Shown here piece by piece: positions 45,518-54,660 of a stretch of DNA of 64,000 nt. The stretch is from the NCBI GenBank assembly GCA_963814165.1, contig CAWFBW010000008.1, forward strand, positions 372,001 through 436,000, in the 5' to 3' direction. The number at the start of each line of letters is the position of its first letter. Positions within the stretch are counted from its first letter, which is position 1. The notes under the pieces are model-generated. The model was not told where the DNA came from, ran no database searches, and saw only the letters and a list, made by a program, of their open reading frames with translations. The translations under genes were made by a program, and so were the position numbers. This DNA is from DASRAA01 sp963814165. GTDB lineage: Bacteria > Acidobacteriota > Terriglobia > Terriglobales > Acidobacteriaceae.

Positions 45518-47888
45518 GCCAGTACACATGGCCCGATCCGGCGACACGACCACTGCTGGGGAAGAAGATCAATCGAGTGGACGGCCCGTCGAAATCTTCG
45601 GGCCGCGCTAAATACACATACGACTACAACCCGCAAGGTTTGCTGGCGGGGAAGATTTTGCGCTGTCCGTACGCGCACGCCAAGATCGTCAGCATCGACA
45701 CGAGCGCCGCTGAGAAGATGCCCGGCGTAAAGGCGATCGAGATCATTCAGAAGCCCGGCACGGAGATTTTCTGGGCGGGCGATGAAATCGTCGGTGTCGC
45801 TGCCGTGGATGAGGGCACGGTCGACGATGCCATCCGCGCTATCAAGGTGGAATATGAGGTTCTGCCTCACTTTGTTTCGGACGCCGAGCCTCCCAAGAAT
45901 GTAGCCACCGACAACGGCCCCATCAGCTCCGACGATTTCGAAGACATGGCAGACAACCAGGTTCCCGACGAAGATGTCATTGCCATGATCCAGAAGCGGG
46001 GCATCAGCTTCAAGCCCACCGACAAAGACCTCGCGTCCTACAAAGGGATGGGCGTGGACCAGAGCATCACTTACTGCTCTGCAGAAGGCGAAGTTCGTGG
46101 AGGGCACGGGCAAGGCAAAGTCTCCTTACAAGAAGACGGCGCTGCAGACTCAAGGCGAACCCGACAAGGCATTCGCTGCAGCCGCCGCAGTAGTGGAAGG
46201 CGTTTACGGAATGCCGTGCATCGTACATTCCTGCCTGGAAACGCACGGTTCCGCCAGCGAGTGGCCCGGCGAGAAAGAGCTGGTCGTCCACATCTCTACC
46301 CAGAACGTCTCCGGCATCGCGGCCCAGATGGCAGAGCCGTTGAGTGTCCCCGCAGGCAACATCAACGTAATGCAGCAGAATATCGGCGGCGGATTCGGCA
46401 GCAAGTTTTCCGCCGACCGATGGGACGTCAATACCGCGAACCTGTCGAAGAAGGCAGGCGGCAAGCCGGTCAAGAACCTGCTCGACCGCAAGGCCGAATT
46501 TGAAGTTGCCGGCATGAGGCCCTCGGCGTATGCGCGAGTAAAGATCGCCGCTACGCAAGGACGGCAAGATCACTGCTTGGGATTCGCGTTCGTGGGGAAC
46601 CGGCGGCGTCGGCGGAGGCGGCACGCCTCCGTCTGCCGTACATTCTTGAAATTCCCAACCAGCGCAAACAGAACACCGCCATCTCCACCAATCAGGGAAG
46701 CGCCCGGGCGTGGCGCGCTCCGAACCATCCGCAGGCGGCGCTTATTACGATGGCGGCTGTCGAGGACCTCGCGGCTAAGCTGAACATGGATCCGCTGGAC
46801 TTCATGCTCGCCAATCTCGAGATTGCCGGTCCCCGAAAAGACAACTACAGGGAAGAGTTCGCCATCGCCGACGAGTTGATGGGATGGAAGAAGAACTGGC
46901 ATCAGCGCGGCGACAAGACTCCGGGCCACATCAAGCGTGGCATGGGACTCTCGATGCACACCTGGGGAGGTCGCGGCCATAACAGCAACTGCGACTTCTC
47001 CATCAACCCCGACGGCTCGGTGGAGATGAAGCTCGGCACACAGGACCTGGGCACCGGATGCCTGACGATCATCTAGCATCGTGGCGGCCGACACGCTGGG
47101 CATTCCGCTGGAGAACGTCAAGGTGCTCTACGGCAACAACCGCTATCCACAGTCAGGCGGCAGCGGCGGCAGTACCACTTCGGGTGGCGTGACTTCTTCC
47201 ACGCGTCGCGCGGCCGTGGATGCCCGCGATGCGCTGTTCGCGAAGGTTGCTCCCGCACTGAAGGCGCAGCCCGAGGAATTGGAATCGGTGGGCGGTAAGG
47301 TGCAGGTGAAGGGCGACGCTGGCCGCGGCCTCTCGTGGAAAGAGGCCTGCGCCAAGATCGGCGCGGTGCCACTGACGGTGCGCGGGACAAATCCCGATAA
47401 AGCCAAACCGCCCGATCTCTCCAACAGCGGCGTCGGCGGCGTGCAGATGGCGGAGGTCTCCGTTGATATCGAGACCGGCATCGTGCGCGTGACCAAGATG
47501 GTTGCAGTGCAGGACTGTGGCCTCGTGGTGGACGTGAAGACCGCCGAGAGCCAGGTGCTGGGCGCGCTCATTATGGGCGTCAGCTACTGCGCTGTATGAG
47601 GAGAAGATTCTCGATCCGGTGACCGGCCGTGTGCTGAATCCGAATCTCGAGTTTTATCGGCTCGCTGGGCTGAACGACATCGGAGAGTTGAAGGTCCACA
47701 TGATGACCGGCAAAGGTTACGACGAGCGCGGCGTCATCGGTTTGGCGGAACCTCCGGTGGTTTCGCCGGGCGCCGCGATTTCGAATGCCGTGGCGAATGC
47801 GATCGGCGTGCGCGTGCCGTTTCTGCCGCTCACGCCCGATCGCGTGCTCGAAGCCCTGGAACAAGGAGGCGCCAATGCAAGCGTTTGA
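45514..47888 (+). pseudogene. Molybdenum hydroxylase, molybdopterin-binding subunit, five single-base frameshifts
   Basis: This is the catalytic subunit of a PaoC/YagR-like enzyme that oxidises aldehydes or N-heterocycles. Conserved parts are spread over the three forward frames: RVDGPSKSSGRAKYTYD (start), GEPDKAFAAAAAVVEGVYG, NIGGGFGSKF (molybdopterin contact), GTQDLGTG and GVIGLAEPPVVSPG (with the catalytic Glu). Each jump is repaired by removing one base, near 46090, 46556, 46638, 47074 and 47588. The repaired protein would be ~790 residues. No deletion, stop-codon cluster or other decay is seen, which favours sequencing error over a true pseudogene. The end overlaps the FAD-subunit start by 14 bp. 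Confidence 0.85.
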
Positions 47889-48890
47889 GTATGTAACTGC
47901 CTCGAAGAAAGAGCAGGTTGCTACGTTGCTCAGCGAGCAGGCGGCAATCCTCGCTGGTGGCACCGACCTGCTAGCGCTGATGAAAGATGACGTGGTCGCA
48001 CCCAAGCGACTGGTGAACATCAAGCAGATCGAAGGGCTAGGCGGCATCTCGTATCAGCCGGGCAACGGTCTGCGCATCGGAGCGCTGGTCACCATTGCCG
48101 AGTTGGCTGAAGATAATGCGGTTCGACAGCACTATCCGATGCTGGCGGAGGCGGCGATCGAAGCGGCCAGCCCGCAGATTCGCAACCTCGCGACTCTCGG
48201 CGGTAACATGTGCCAGCGTCCACGCTGATTGGTATTTCCGCAACGGCATGGGGCTGTTGGGCATCGAGCAGAGCCATGACCGCGTCTCTTTCATGGTCAA
48301 GGGCGACAACCGCTACGGTGCGATTTTGGGTAACGACGGGCCAGCATACTTCGTCAGCCCTTCGACCATCGCTCCCGTTCTGATTGCGTACGGCGCGAAG
48401 ATCCGAATCTATTCGGCGAAGGCGTCGGGTGCCGGAGTTCGCGAACTCCCACTGGAGAAGTTCTTTGTCACTCCCACCAAGGCTAGGGGAGCGCGAACAC
48501 GACCTGAAGCCTGACGAGATGGTCATCGAGCTCATCGTGCCTCCGCCGTCGCAAAGCCTGAAGGCCTCAAGCTACGAAGTGCGGCAGCGCGCGGCCTTCG
48601 ACTGGCCACTGGCCCACGCCGCCGTCGCGCTGGAGATGGATGGCAACACAGTGAAGAGCGCGCGCATCGTGCTCGGGCAAGTGGCGCCGGTGCCGTGGGT
48701 TTCGGAAGAAGCCGCTGCGGCGCTAGTGGGCAAGCCCGTCAACAACGATACGGCGATGGCGGCGGCGAACGCAGCGGTGGCCAAGGCCAAGCCGCTCAGC
48801 CGCAACAAATACAAGATCACGCTGACCAAGGCGGCGGTGAAGCGTGCTGTTATCAATGCCGCTGCCGGACGCGCCGGAGGTGTGGCATGA
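47875..48890 (+). pseudogene. Molybdenum hydroxylase, FAD-binding subunit, two single-base frameshifts
   Basis: This is the flavin subunit of the same enzyme. The first frame has AAILAGGTDLLALMK (FAD-binding) and ends in NLATLGGNMCQRPR followed by a stop. Removing one base at about 48228 gives CWYFRN, the known continuation in PaoB/YagS-type subunits, which bind an extra 4Fe-4S cluster. A second single-base removal near 48485 restores GEREHDLKPDEMV. The C-terminal SYEVRQRAAFDWPLAHAA and the end are intact. The repaired protein would be ~337 residues. Its stop overlaps the next small gene (ATGA). Confidence 0.85.
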
Positions 48891-49126
48891 CGATGTGGCT
48901 CGATCAGGAACGCTTCGATACAACTTGCGAGACGCTCTGCACTTCGCTGCGCTGGAAGCAGCAGTTCATCGGCGTGGACCACGACCCCACGGTACCTCCG
49001 TCGAACGACGGCCTGTTCTGGTGCATGCATACCCAGACCTGCATCGGCCCCGACGGCGAGTTGGCCGAGCCGGGCACTTGCTCGTCAACCGGGCGGAAGT
49101 GCCACGGAACGGGGAAGTGCGGCTAG
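48887..49126 (+). CDS. Small Cys-rich protein at end of the molybdenum-hydroxylase operon
   Basis: I do not recognise a family. The 79-residue product has seven Cys, several near the C-terminus (WCMHTQTC, GTCSSTGRKCHGTGKC), which could bind a metal or form disulfides. It has no signal peptide. The ATG overlaps the stop of the FAD subunit (ATGA), so it is probably translated from the same mRNA and may help assembly of the enzyme. Confidence 0.6.
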   Translation: MTMWLDQERFDTTCETLCTSLRWKQQFIGVDHDPTVPPSNDGLFWCMHTQTCIGPDGELAEPGTCSSTGRKCHGTGKCG

Positions 49127-49182
49127 TCATCTGGTTGTGGATTTCTACGGATGGACGCGGGTAGGACTTGCTACCGGTGAGT

Positions 49183-49200
49183 GATCCGTGTTTGTCCGTG
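49183..49200 (+). repeat. CCGTGT-type dispersed repeat, copy 2
   Basis: The sequence GATCCGTGTTTGTCCGTG shares the ATCCGTGT unit with 50721-50752 and, in reverse, with 7384-7412. Confidence 0.55.
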
Positions 49201-49282
49201 AACTTCAGAAGTTCAATCTTCTTGCCTCACGGAACCATACGCCGCCACTTCGCGGACTGCACTCCCAAAGGAACCCTCGACC

Positions 49283-50173
49283 TTGCGAAACATCTTCTTC
49301 AACTCCCGCGGTCTGCGCGCCGGATGGCGCCTGCTGATCTTCGTCCCAGTCTTCATCGGCCTGGGCTTCCTCGCCGATCTGGTTGCCACCAAAATCGTCC
49401 ACGTCAAACAGCGCGCCTTCCTCGATCCGATTTCCTTCGTCTATGCCGAGTCGCAGGCGCTGATTCTGGTACTGATTGCCACCTGGATCATGTCGCGCAT
49501 CGAGCGCCGTCGGTTTGCCGCATACGGAATTTCGTCCGCTCGCGAATGTTTCGGCCGCCATTTTTGGGTTGGAACCGTCTGGGGCATCGCCTCCACGGCC
49601 GCGGTCATCGGACTCATCGCGACCTTCGGCGGATACCGTGTTCACGGCCTGGCGATCCATGGTGCCACGTTGTGGTATTTCACCTTCGTATGGCTCCTCG
49701 CCAATCTGCTCATTGGTTTTGCCGAGGAATTCCAGTTCCGCGCCTACGTGCTCGCCACTACCGCCGACGGCATTGGGTTCTGGGCCGCGGCCATCGTGCT
49801 CTCACTCGCCTTCGGTGCGCTGCACTATTTCTTCAAGCCCCACGAGCGATGGGAAGACTTCGCCTCCACCGGCCTGCTTGGCTTCTTCCTGTGCTTCACT
49901 CTTCGTCGTACCGGCTCGCTGAGTTTCGCCATCGGATTCCATGCCGCTTTCGACTTCGCCAATCTGTTTGTCTTCTCCGGCCAGAACGCCGGCGAGTTTG
50001 CCGTGGGCCGTCTCCTCGACACCAGCTGGCACGGCCCCGATCGGCTCACCGGTGGCCTGCTCGGTCCCGAAGCCCGTTGGATGGTCTTCCCCGTCATCGC
50101 CGCCATGTTCGCACTCTTCGCGTGGCTTTACCCGCGCAACAAGTTCCCGCTCCGGACTGACCAGATCTGCTAA
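49283..50173 (+). CDS. CPBP-family intramembrane metalloprotease
   Basis: The 296-residue protein has about eight membrane helices and the CPBP (Abi/CAAX protease) motifs: EEFQFRAYVL (EExxxR), FGALHYFF (conserved His) and GFHAAFDFANLF. Members cleave CAAX proteins in eukaryotes; bacterial ones have varied or unknown roles. The start is TTG 49283 with AAAGGAA upstream. It stands between the molybdenum-enzyme operon and a YdeI-type gene. Confidence 0.9.
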   Translation: MRNIFFNSRGLRAGWRLLIFVPVFIGLGFLADLVATKIVHVKQRAFLDPISFVYAESQALILVLIATWIMSRIERRRFAAYGISSARECFGRHFWVGTVWGIASTAAVIGLIATFGGYRVHGLAIHGATLWYFTFVWLLANLLIGFAEEFQFRAYVLATTADGIGFWAAAIVLSLAFGALHYFFKPHERWEDFASTGLLGFFLCFTLRRTGSLSFAIGFHAAFDFANLFVFSGQNAGEFAVGRLLDTSWHGPDRLTGGLLGPEARWMVFPVIAAMFALFAWLYPRNKFPLRTDQIC

Positions 50174-50224
50174 CGTCGGGACATTTGCCTGACGGCAGCA
50201 AATGTGGGAGCCTAATCCTCTGTC

Positions 50225-50719
50225 ATGGCCAACCCTTCCAAGTACAGCGGCATGAAACAGCACATATTCAAAGTCAAACTCTTCGGCCAGGAAGGTTCTT
50301 CCGTCGCCGCGCTCAAGCCGCCCTTCGACGTGGTCGAAGTTTTCCAGCGCAAAGGTCGCGTGCCGGTGAAGGGAACCATCAACGGCTTTCCCTTTCGCAG
50401 CTCGCTGATGAACATGGGCGAAGGCCACATGATGGTGGTCAACGCCGAGCTGCGTGCCGGCGCCAAGTGCAAGGCCGGTGATACCGTCAGCGTGTTGATG
50501 GAACTCGACACCGAAGAACGCATCGTCGAACTCCCCGACTACCTGAAGAAGATCATTAACGCCGACCCCGCCACGAAAGACGTCTGGGCCAAGCTCGCGT
50601 TCACCCACCAGAAAGAGCACGTCCGCGCCATCGAAGACGCCAAGCGCCCGGAGACCCGCGAGAAGCGCATCGCCGCCATGATCGAGATGCTGCGGCAAAA
50701 GAAACTCAAGAAGAAGTAA
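50225..50719 (+). CDS. DUF1905 / YdeI-type protein
   Basis: The 164-residue protein combines a DUF1905 beta-barrel domain (~15-95, FDVVEVFQRKGRVPVKGTIN, RSSLMNMGEGHMMVVNAELR) with a YdeI/OmdA-type C-terminal helical domain (~100-160, FTHQKEHVRAIEDAKRPETR). The tail is Lys-rich. The family was linked to bacteriocin resistance, but the role is uncertain. It begins 51 bp after the CPBP gene. Confidence 0.88.
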   Translation: MANPSKYSGMKQHIFKVKLFGQEGSSVAALKPPFDVVEVFQRKGRVPVKGTINGFPFRSSLMNMGEGHMMVVNAELRAGAKCKAGDTVSVLMELDTEERIVELPDYLKKIINADPATKDVWAKLAFTHQKEHVRAIEDAKRPETREKRIAAMIEMLRQKKLKKK

Positions 50720-50720
50720 T

Positions 50721-50752
50721 CAAATCCGTGTTCATCCGTGCAAATCCGTGGT
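50721..50752 (+). repeat. CCGTGT-type dispersed repeat, copy 3
   Basis: Three ATCCGTG units are spaced ten bases apart (AAATCCGTGTTCATCCGTGC then AAATCCGTGG). It is between convergent genes. Confidence 0.6.
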
Positions 50753-50760
50753 TGATGTTC

Positions 50761-51261
50761 CTACCTCGTGTACTCTCGTATCATCTCTGCGACTCCCGGA
50801 AACTGCGCTATCAACTCATCCCGCACGCCCGTCTCGTAATCGGCGTAGTCGAACCCCGGCGACATCGTCGTTCCCATTAGCGCCCACTTACCGCTTGGAG
50901 TCAGCCTACATCCCTGCCACACTCCTCCGCGTACCACCACTTGCGGCTGGTGTCCGGCAACGAGGTCTTGTCCCAAGGTCACGGTCTGCGACTCTCCATC
51001 GGGATGAAGTTGCAGCATGACCACGGGGTCTCCCAGGTAGAAGTGAAAGATCTCGCTTCCCGGCAACCGATGCAAGGTCGAGAACGATTCCGGCGTGATC
51101 ATGTAATAGATCGCCGTGCCGATCGAGCGCTGGCCGGGCATGCCGTCCGGCAGATGCTCGCCGGGGATCATCCACCTCGAGCGGTACGTTTCGCGAAAAA
51201 ATCCGCCTTCCAACTCCAGCGGAGTGAGTTCAAGCAGTCGTTTTACGTCCTCGGCAGTCAT
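50761..51261 (-). CDS. DUF985 cupin-fold protein
   Basis: The 166-residue protein matches the DUF985 cupin family (related to yeast YML079W): LELTPLELEGGFFRETYRS, STAIYY-like GTAIYYMITPESFS, LHRLPGSEIFHFYLGDP and GTTMSPGFDYADYETG. It is probably a small-molecule or metal-binding protein of unknown function. It is convergent with the YdeI-type gene. Confidence 0.9.
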   Translation of the reverse strand: MTAEDVKRLLELTPLELEGGFFRETYRSRWMIPGEHLPDGMPGQRSIGTAIYYMITPESFSTLHRLPGSEIFHFYLGDPVVMLQLHPDGESQTVTLGQDLVAGHQPQVVVRGGVWQGCRLTPSGKWALMGTTMSPGFDYADYETGVRDELIAQFPGVAEMIREYTR

Positions 51262-51522
51262 GACCTCGAAACAATATCAAATCAAGCCTCGAGGCGCAGT
51301 GTCCGGCCTCGGACACAAAACCCCGCATTCGGACGCGTCGCCATTCACGGGAATTTCACATAGCCTGCTATGCCGCTGCTGCACAATACTTTGCGCGATC
51401 TGTAAGTTTGGTATCAAAACTGTAAGTACGCTTTGCAGCAGTGGGGCGCCTGACGGAAATTTTAGTAAAAAAACACTAACCAACGTCAGGATGTCACGTC
51501 TTATGAGCAGCAAGGAGGCAGT

Positions 51523-52203
51523 ATGGAGCGCAGATACCTGGTAGCGACCCTGGCACTGGTGGCCACTTTCGCGATCTTTTCCCAAGCGTTCGGTTCCGGA
51601 CGCCTGGCGAAGCTGCCGCGTTCGCGTGCGGAAGCGCAGGCCGACATTGCTTGTGTTCGCCGCACAGTCGCCGAGCGGATCATGGCTAAGCTGGCGCCAT
51701 ATGTCGATAGCCGCGCTCCTGAGCAGGCGCAAATGGTGGCCGAGCTGAACCTCCCCGAGTTGGCCCGTGTCGAGCAGCAAGCCGCTGACGCCCAGCGGAT
51801 GGCCGAGACGCAAGTGGCACGGCAGCAATGCCAGGCTGCAATGCGCGCCCAGAAAGCAGCACAGCAGATCTACAAGATGCAGATTCTCACCAGCGATCGC
51901 GCCCAGCGAATGAACGACTTGTCGGCGGCGCGTGCCGAGGAGCTCAGCGCGCGCGCACAGGCGTGGCGCGATATCGCGGATGCCCGGAGAATTCAAATCG
52001 ATGTCGAGGCAATCCAGCGCGCCCACGAGGTTTCGGCCAGGGTCGTCGAGCGGGCGCACCATGTCGTGGAGCGTACCCAGGTGAAGATGGCTTACCCTCA
52101 GCCGGGAAAGCCGATACACATTAACTTCGTAGCACCCGGTGGCGGGAATTTTGCGATCACTGTTCCGGTCGCACCGGAGCCGCCTACTCCCACGGTTTTT
52201 TAG
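51523..52203 (+). CDS. Exported Ala-rich coiled-coil protein, unknown
   Basis: I do not recognise a family. The 226-residue product has a signal peptide (MERRYLVATLALVATFAIFS...FGSG). It then has a long Ala/Gln/Arg-rich helical region (~33-190, likely coiled coil, QQAADAQRMAETQVARQQ) with two Cys, and a Pro-rich C-terminus that could be beta-structured (GGGNFAITVPVAPEPP). The start follows GGAGG (AAGGAGGCAGT). It is likely periplasmic. Confidence 0.75.
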   Translation: MERRYLVATLALVATFAIFSQAFGSGRLAKLPRSRAEAQADIACVRRTVAERIMAKLAPYVDSRAPEQAQMVAELNLPELARVEQQAADAQRMAETQVARQQCQAAMRAQKAAQQIYKMQILTSDRAQRMNDLSAARAEELSARAQAWRDIADARRIQIDVEAIQRAHEVSARVVERAHHVVERTQVKMAYPQPGKPIHINFVAPGGGNFAITVPVAPEPPTPTVF

Positions 52204-52518
52204 ACAAGGCCCGGCGAGAAGTATTGGGTTCCTGCAAATGCCGTCAATCCTGGTTCCAGGGTTCTCCGCCTCTCGAACCAGGCCTGACGGCAATTTTCAT
52301 GCCTTCAATATGCCGAACTTCGCGCCTTATTTTTGGCCATTCCTTCCGACGATTGCCCAATTTCGCACAGGACCAGCCGGGCCTGAACACTGGAAGTGCT
52401 CGGCTCAACCTGTCGTCCTCCCAAGGGTCCGTATTTTCAAGCGTATAGCTGTGCCACCCTCTGGCACTGGAAGTGCTCCGGCTGACTGTAGTAGACAAAA
52501 CGCCAGGAAGGGGGAGTC
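52204..52518. other. Intergenic region without a recognised gene
   Basis: Nothing convincing is seen in this 315-bp stretch between two forward genes. The crossing ORFs have no ribosome site or family resemblance. Confidence 0.5.
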
Positions 52519-52959
52519 ATGTCCAACACTGAGCGCACACGGCAGATGATTACAGGCGAGTTTGGGACGGAGCAGCTTCAGCAAAAGCTCAGCGAAGGCT
52601 GGAAGCCCGTCGCCATCGAGTGGGAACGGGAAATCGCGCACCACGACGCACCAACCACCGCTCCCGCGCCCGAGGTACCTTACGGGTTGCGCGTGTCTGG
52701 CGACTGCGCCCACTTGGAAGCCGATCCGCGCGAGAACGAAGTGCTCTTCCAGATTATGGAGCTGACCATCCAGGACGGCCCCTATTCCGGTATCGCTGCC
52801 GAGTTGAACCGTCGCGGCTATCGTACCCGCAGTGGCCAACCCTGGACCCCAATCTCTGTATTCCAGATGCTGCCTCGACTGATCGAAGCAGGCCCCGGTA
52901 TCCTCAATAGCGAAGAATGGCGTGAACGCAGGCAGCGCCTGAAGAGCAGCGGGATGTAG
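52519..52959 (+). CDS. Hypothetical protein with recombinase-like helical motif
   Basis: The 146-residue protein has an N-terminal part with GWKPVAIEWERE and a C-terminal part (~90-130) reading GIAAELNRRGYRTRSGQPWT followed by a helix. This resembles the segment after the catalytic domain of serine recombinases (IAxxLNxxGxxTRxGxxW). No resolvase catalytic Ser domain is present. It may bind DNA. AGGAAGGGGG precedes the ATG. Confidence 0.7.
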   Translation: MSNTERTRQMITGEFGTEQLQQKLSEGWKPVAIEWEREIAHHDAPTTAPAPEVPYGLRVSGDCAHLEADPRENEVLFQIMELTIQDGPYSGIAAELNRRGYRTRSGQPWTPISVFQMLPRLIEAGPGILNSEEWRERRQRLKSSGM

Positions 52960-53006
52960 ACTTCCCACCGCGTGTAAGCTCTCAATTAACCCCTGCAAGG
53001 AGCGAA

Positions 53007-53519
53007 ATGCCAGTAGCTGGAATGGATTTGCGATACAAACCAACCCGTCTGCTACCCGCCGCGATATTCGCGGCGTTGTTTTTCTCCACGCTCATTCCCG
53101 CCCATGCCCAGTCGGCGGCTGCGCCCGATGCGCTTTTCAAGACGATTCAGGGCCTGGATAAGCAATTGTTCGATGCCTACAACAACTGCGATCTGGTGAC
53201 GTTGTCGGCCATGGTCTCCGACGACCTGGAGTTCTACCACGATAAGACAGGCCTGGCCACTGGCCGCCAAGTGTTTATCGAAGCCATCAAGAACAATATC
53301 TGCGGCAAAGTTGCCCGCCAACTTGTGCCGGGAACGCTGGAGGTCTATCCCCTGGCCCACTATGGCGCTGTGGAGATTGGGACCCACAGGTTCACGCACC
53401 CCGGAAAAGACGACGAAATGGGCGAAGCGAAATTCGTCCACATCTGGCGCAACCAGGACGGAAAGTGGATGGTCACCCGGGTCATCAGCTACGACCACGG
53501 CGCAGTTACGAACAAGTGA
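53007..53519 (+). CDS. Exported SnoaL-like (DUF4440) protein
   Basis: The 170-residue protein has a signal peptide (~1-36, ending AHAQ) and an NTF2/SnoaL-type fold (FDAYNNCDLVTLSAMVSDDL, HIWRNQDGKWMVTRVISYDH). This fold serves as enzyme or binding domain; the role is unknown. AAGGAGCGAA precedes the ATG. An IS630 copy begins 9 bp after its stop. Confidence 0.85.
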   Translation: MPVAGMDLRYKPTRLLPAAIFAALFFSTLIPAHAQSAAAPDALFKTIQGLDKQLFDAYNNCDLVTLSAMVSDDLEFYHDKTGLATGRQVFIEAIKNNICGKVARQLVPGTLEVYPLAHYGAVEIGTHRFTHPGKDDEMGEAKFVHIWRNQDGKWMVTRVISYDHGAVTNK

Positions 53520-53527
53520 GGGCTAGC

Positions 53528-54660
53528 TAGTACTTAATCGCGTAAGTTTACGATAGTATTGCGCAACTGCGAACCTTTGACTTCGCGTTTACGCCAGACG
53601 AACGGCTTGGCCCTGGGTCCGTAGGCTGCCACGAAGTCTTCAATCGCTTGGCGCAATTGCTCGATGTCGCGAAAAGACGCTCCCCGCAGGGCTTTGCGGC
53701 TCAGAATACCAAACCAGACTTCAACTTGATTCAACCAACTGGCCGAGGTTGGCGTGAAGTGAAAGAACACGTTGGGATGAGCCGCCAGCTAGGCATCGTT
53801 TTTCTTGTGGATGCAGTAATTGTCCAAGATCGCATGGATTTCTTTTCCCGCCGGGAGATCGGCGACCACGCGATCCATGAATTCGAGAAACTCAATTCGC
53901 CGCTTCTTGCCGGTCGTCTGCGTATGAACGGCACCAGTGGCGACTTCCAGGGCGGCAAACAGATTTAAGGTGCCGTGGCGCTTATAGGTGCTCTTGAAAC
54001 CGCGGACGATTTTCCCACTGTCCGTTTCCACGAATCCCGTCTTCCGCTCCAACGCCTGAATACTCGGCTTTTCATCCACGGAAAGAACCAACGCATTCTG
54101 TGGGGGATTCAAGTACAGACCCACGACATCGGCGGCCTTGGCCGTGAACTCCGGGTCCGTGCTGACGCACCAACGGCGCTGGCGTGCCAAACATACGCCT
54201 TCTTTCCGCAACACGCGCCAGACCGCATGCACCGATGTTTTCAAATGCTTCGCCAGTGCCGGCCCATCCCATACTGCTTGTCCCTGCGGCGGGGGTTCTT
54301 CCAGCATGGCCAGCACTTGCTTGCGAAACTCCCCTGTATATCGCGGCGGTTTGCCCGATCGCCGACGGTCCCGCAATCCCGCTATTCCCTCCGCCGCAAA
54401 GCGCCGACGCCAATCGATCACCGTGTTCGGCCGCACCTTCCAACTCCGGGCCACCGTGCTGACCGGCTTCCCTTCCAGACACCCCAAAACGATTCTCGCT
54501 CGTTCCACCAATCGCGCTTCCATCGTGCGGCTGTGCGCCCAATCTTCTAAAACCTGACGATCCGCTTGCGAACATTCCGGTATCGGCGCTGTTTTTGGCA
54601 AAGGCACCCCCTTTGCCAATCACATTACGTAATATCCATCACTAATGCAAGTAAGCACTA
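53528..54660 (-). mobile_element. IS630-family insertion sequence
   Basis: The ends form an imperfect inverted repeat: TAGTACTTAATCGCGTAAGT on the left and TAGTGCTTACTTGCATTAGT on the right, read inward. Both ends start at TA, the 2-bp target duplication of IS630 elements. Joining the flanks gives GCTAGT, a CTAG site, which is the known IS630 preference. The element is ~1.13 kb with a single transposase gene on the minus strand. A decayed relative lies at 31619-32195. Confidence 0.88.
53534..54619 (-). pseudogene. IS630 transposase interrupted by one amber codon
   Basis: The N-terminal part (54619-53789) contains the helix-turn-helix region (STVARSWKVRPNTVIDWRRR) and the DDE core (ALVLSVDEKPSIQALER, HAILDNYCIHKKNDA). 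A TAG codon at 53786-53788 then stops it. The same frame continues LAAHPNVFFHFTPTSASWLN, which includes the third catalytic region (W.NQVEVWFGIL), to the end at 53534. The family has Trp (TGG) at this place, so a single G-to-A change explains the stop. The rest of the ~361-codon frame is undamaged. Confidence 0.92.

Noticed and set aside
46080..48490. Programmed frameshifting in the molybdenum hydroxylase genes
   Set aside because: Seven shifts at unrelated sequences, with no slippery heptamers or consistent signals, do not fit programmed frameshifting.
49168..50160. 330-codon forward ORF overlapping the CPBP protease gene
   Set aside because: Arg/His/Pro-rich frame in the same region as a protein with clear EExxxR and membrane helices.
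53786..53788. UAG recoding (for example pyrrolysine) in the transposase
   Set aside because: Other genes in the window use TAG as a normal stop, and a single Trp-to-stop transition is simpler.
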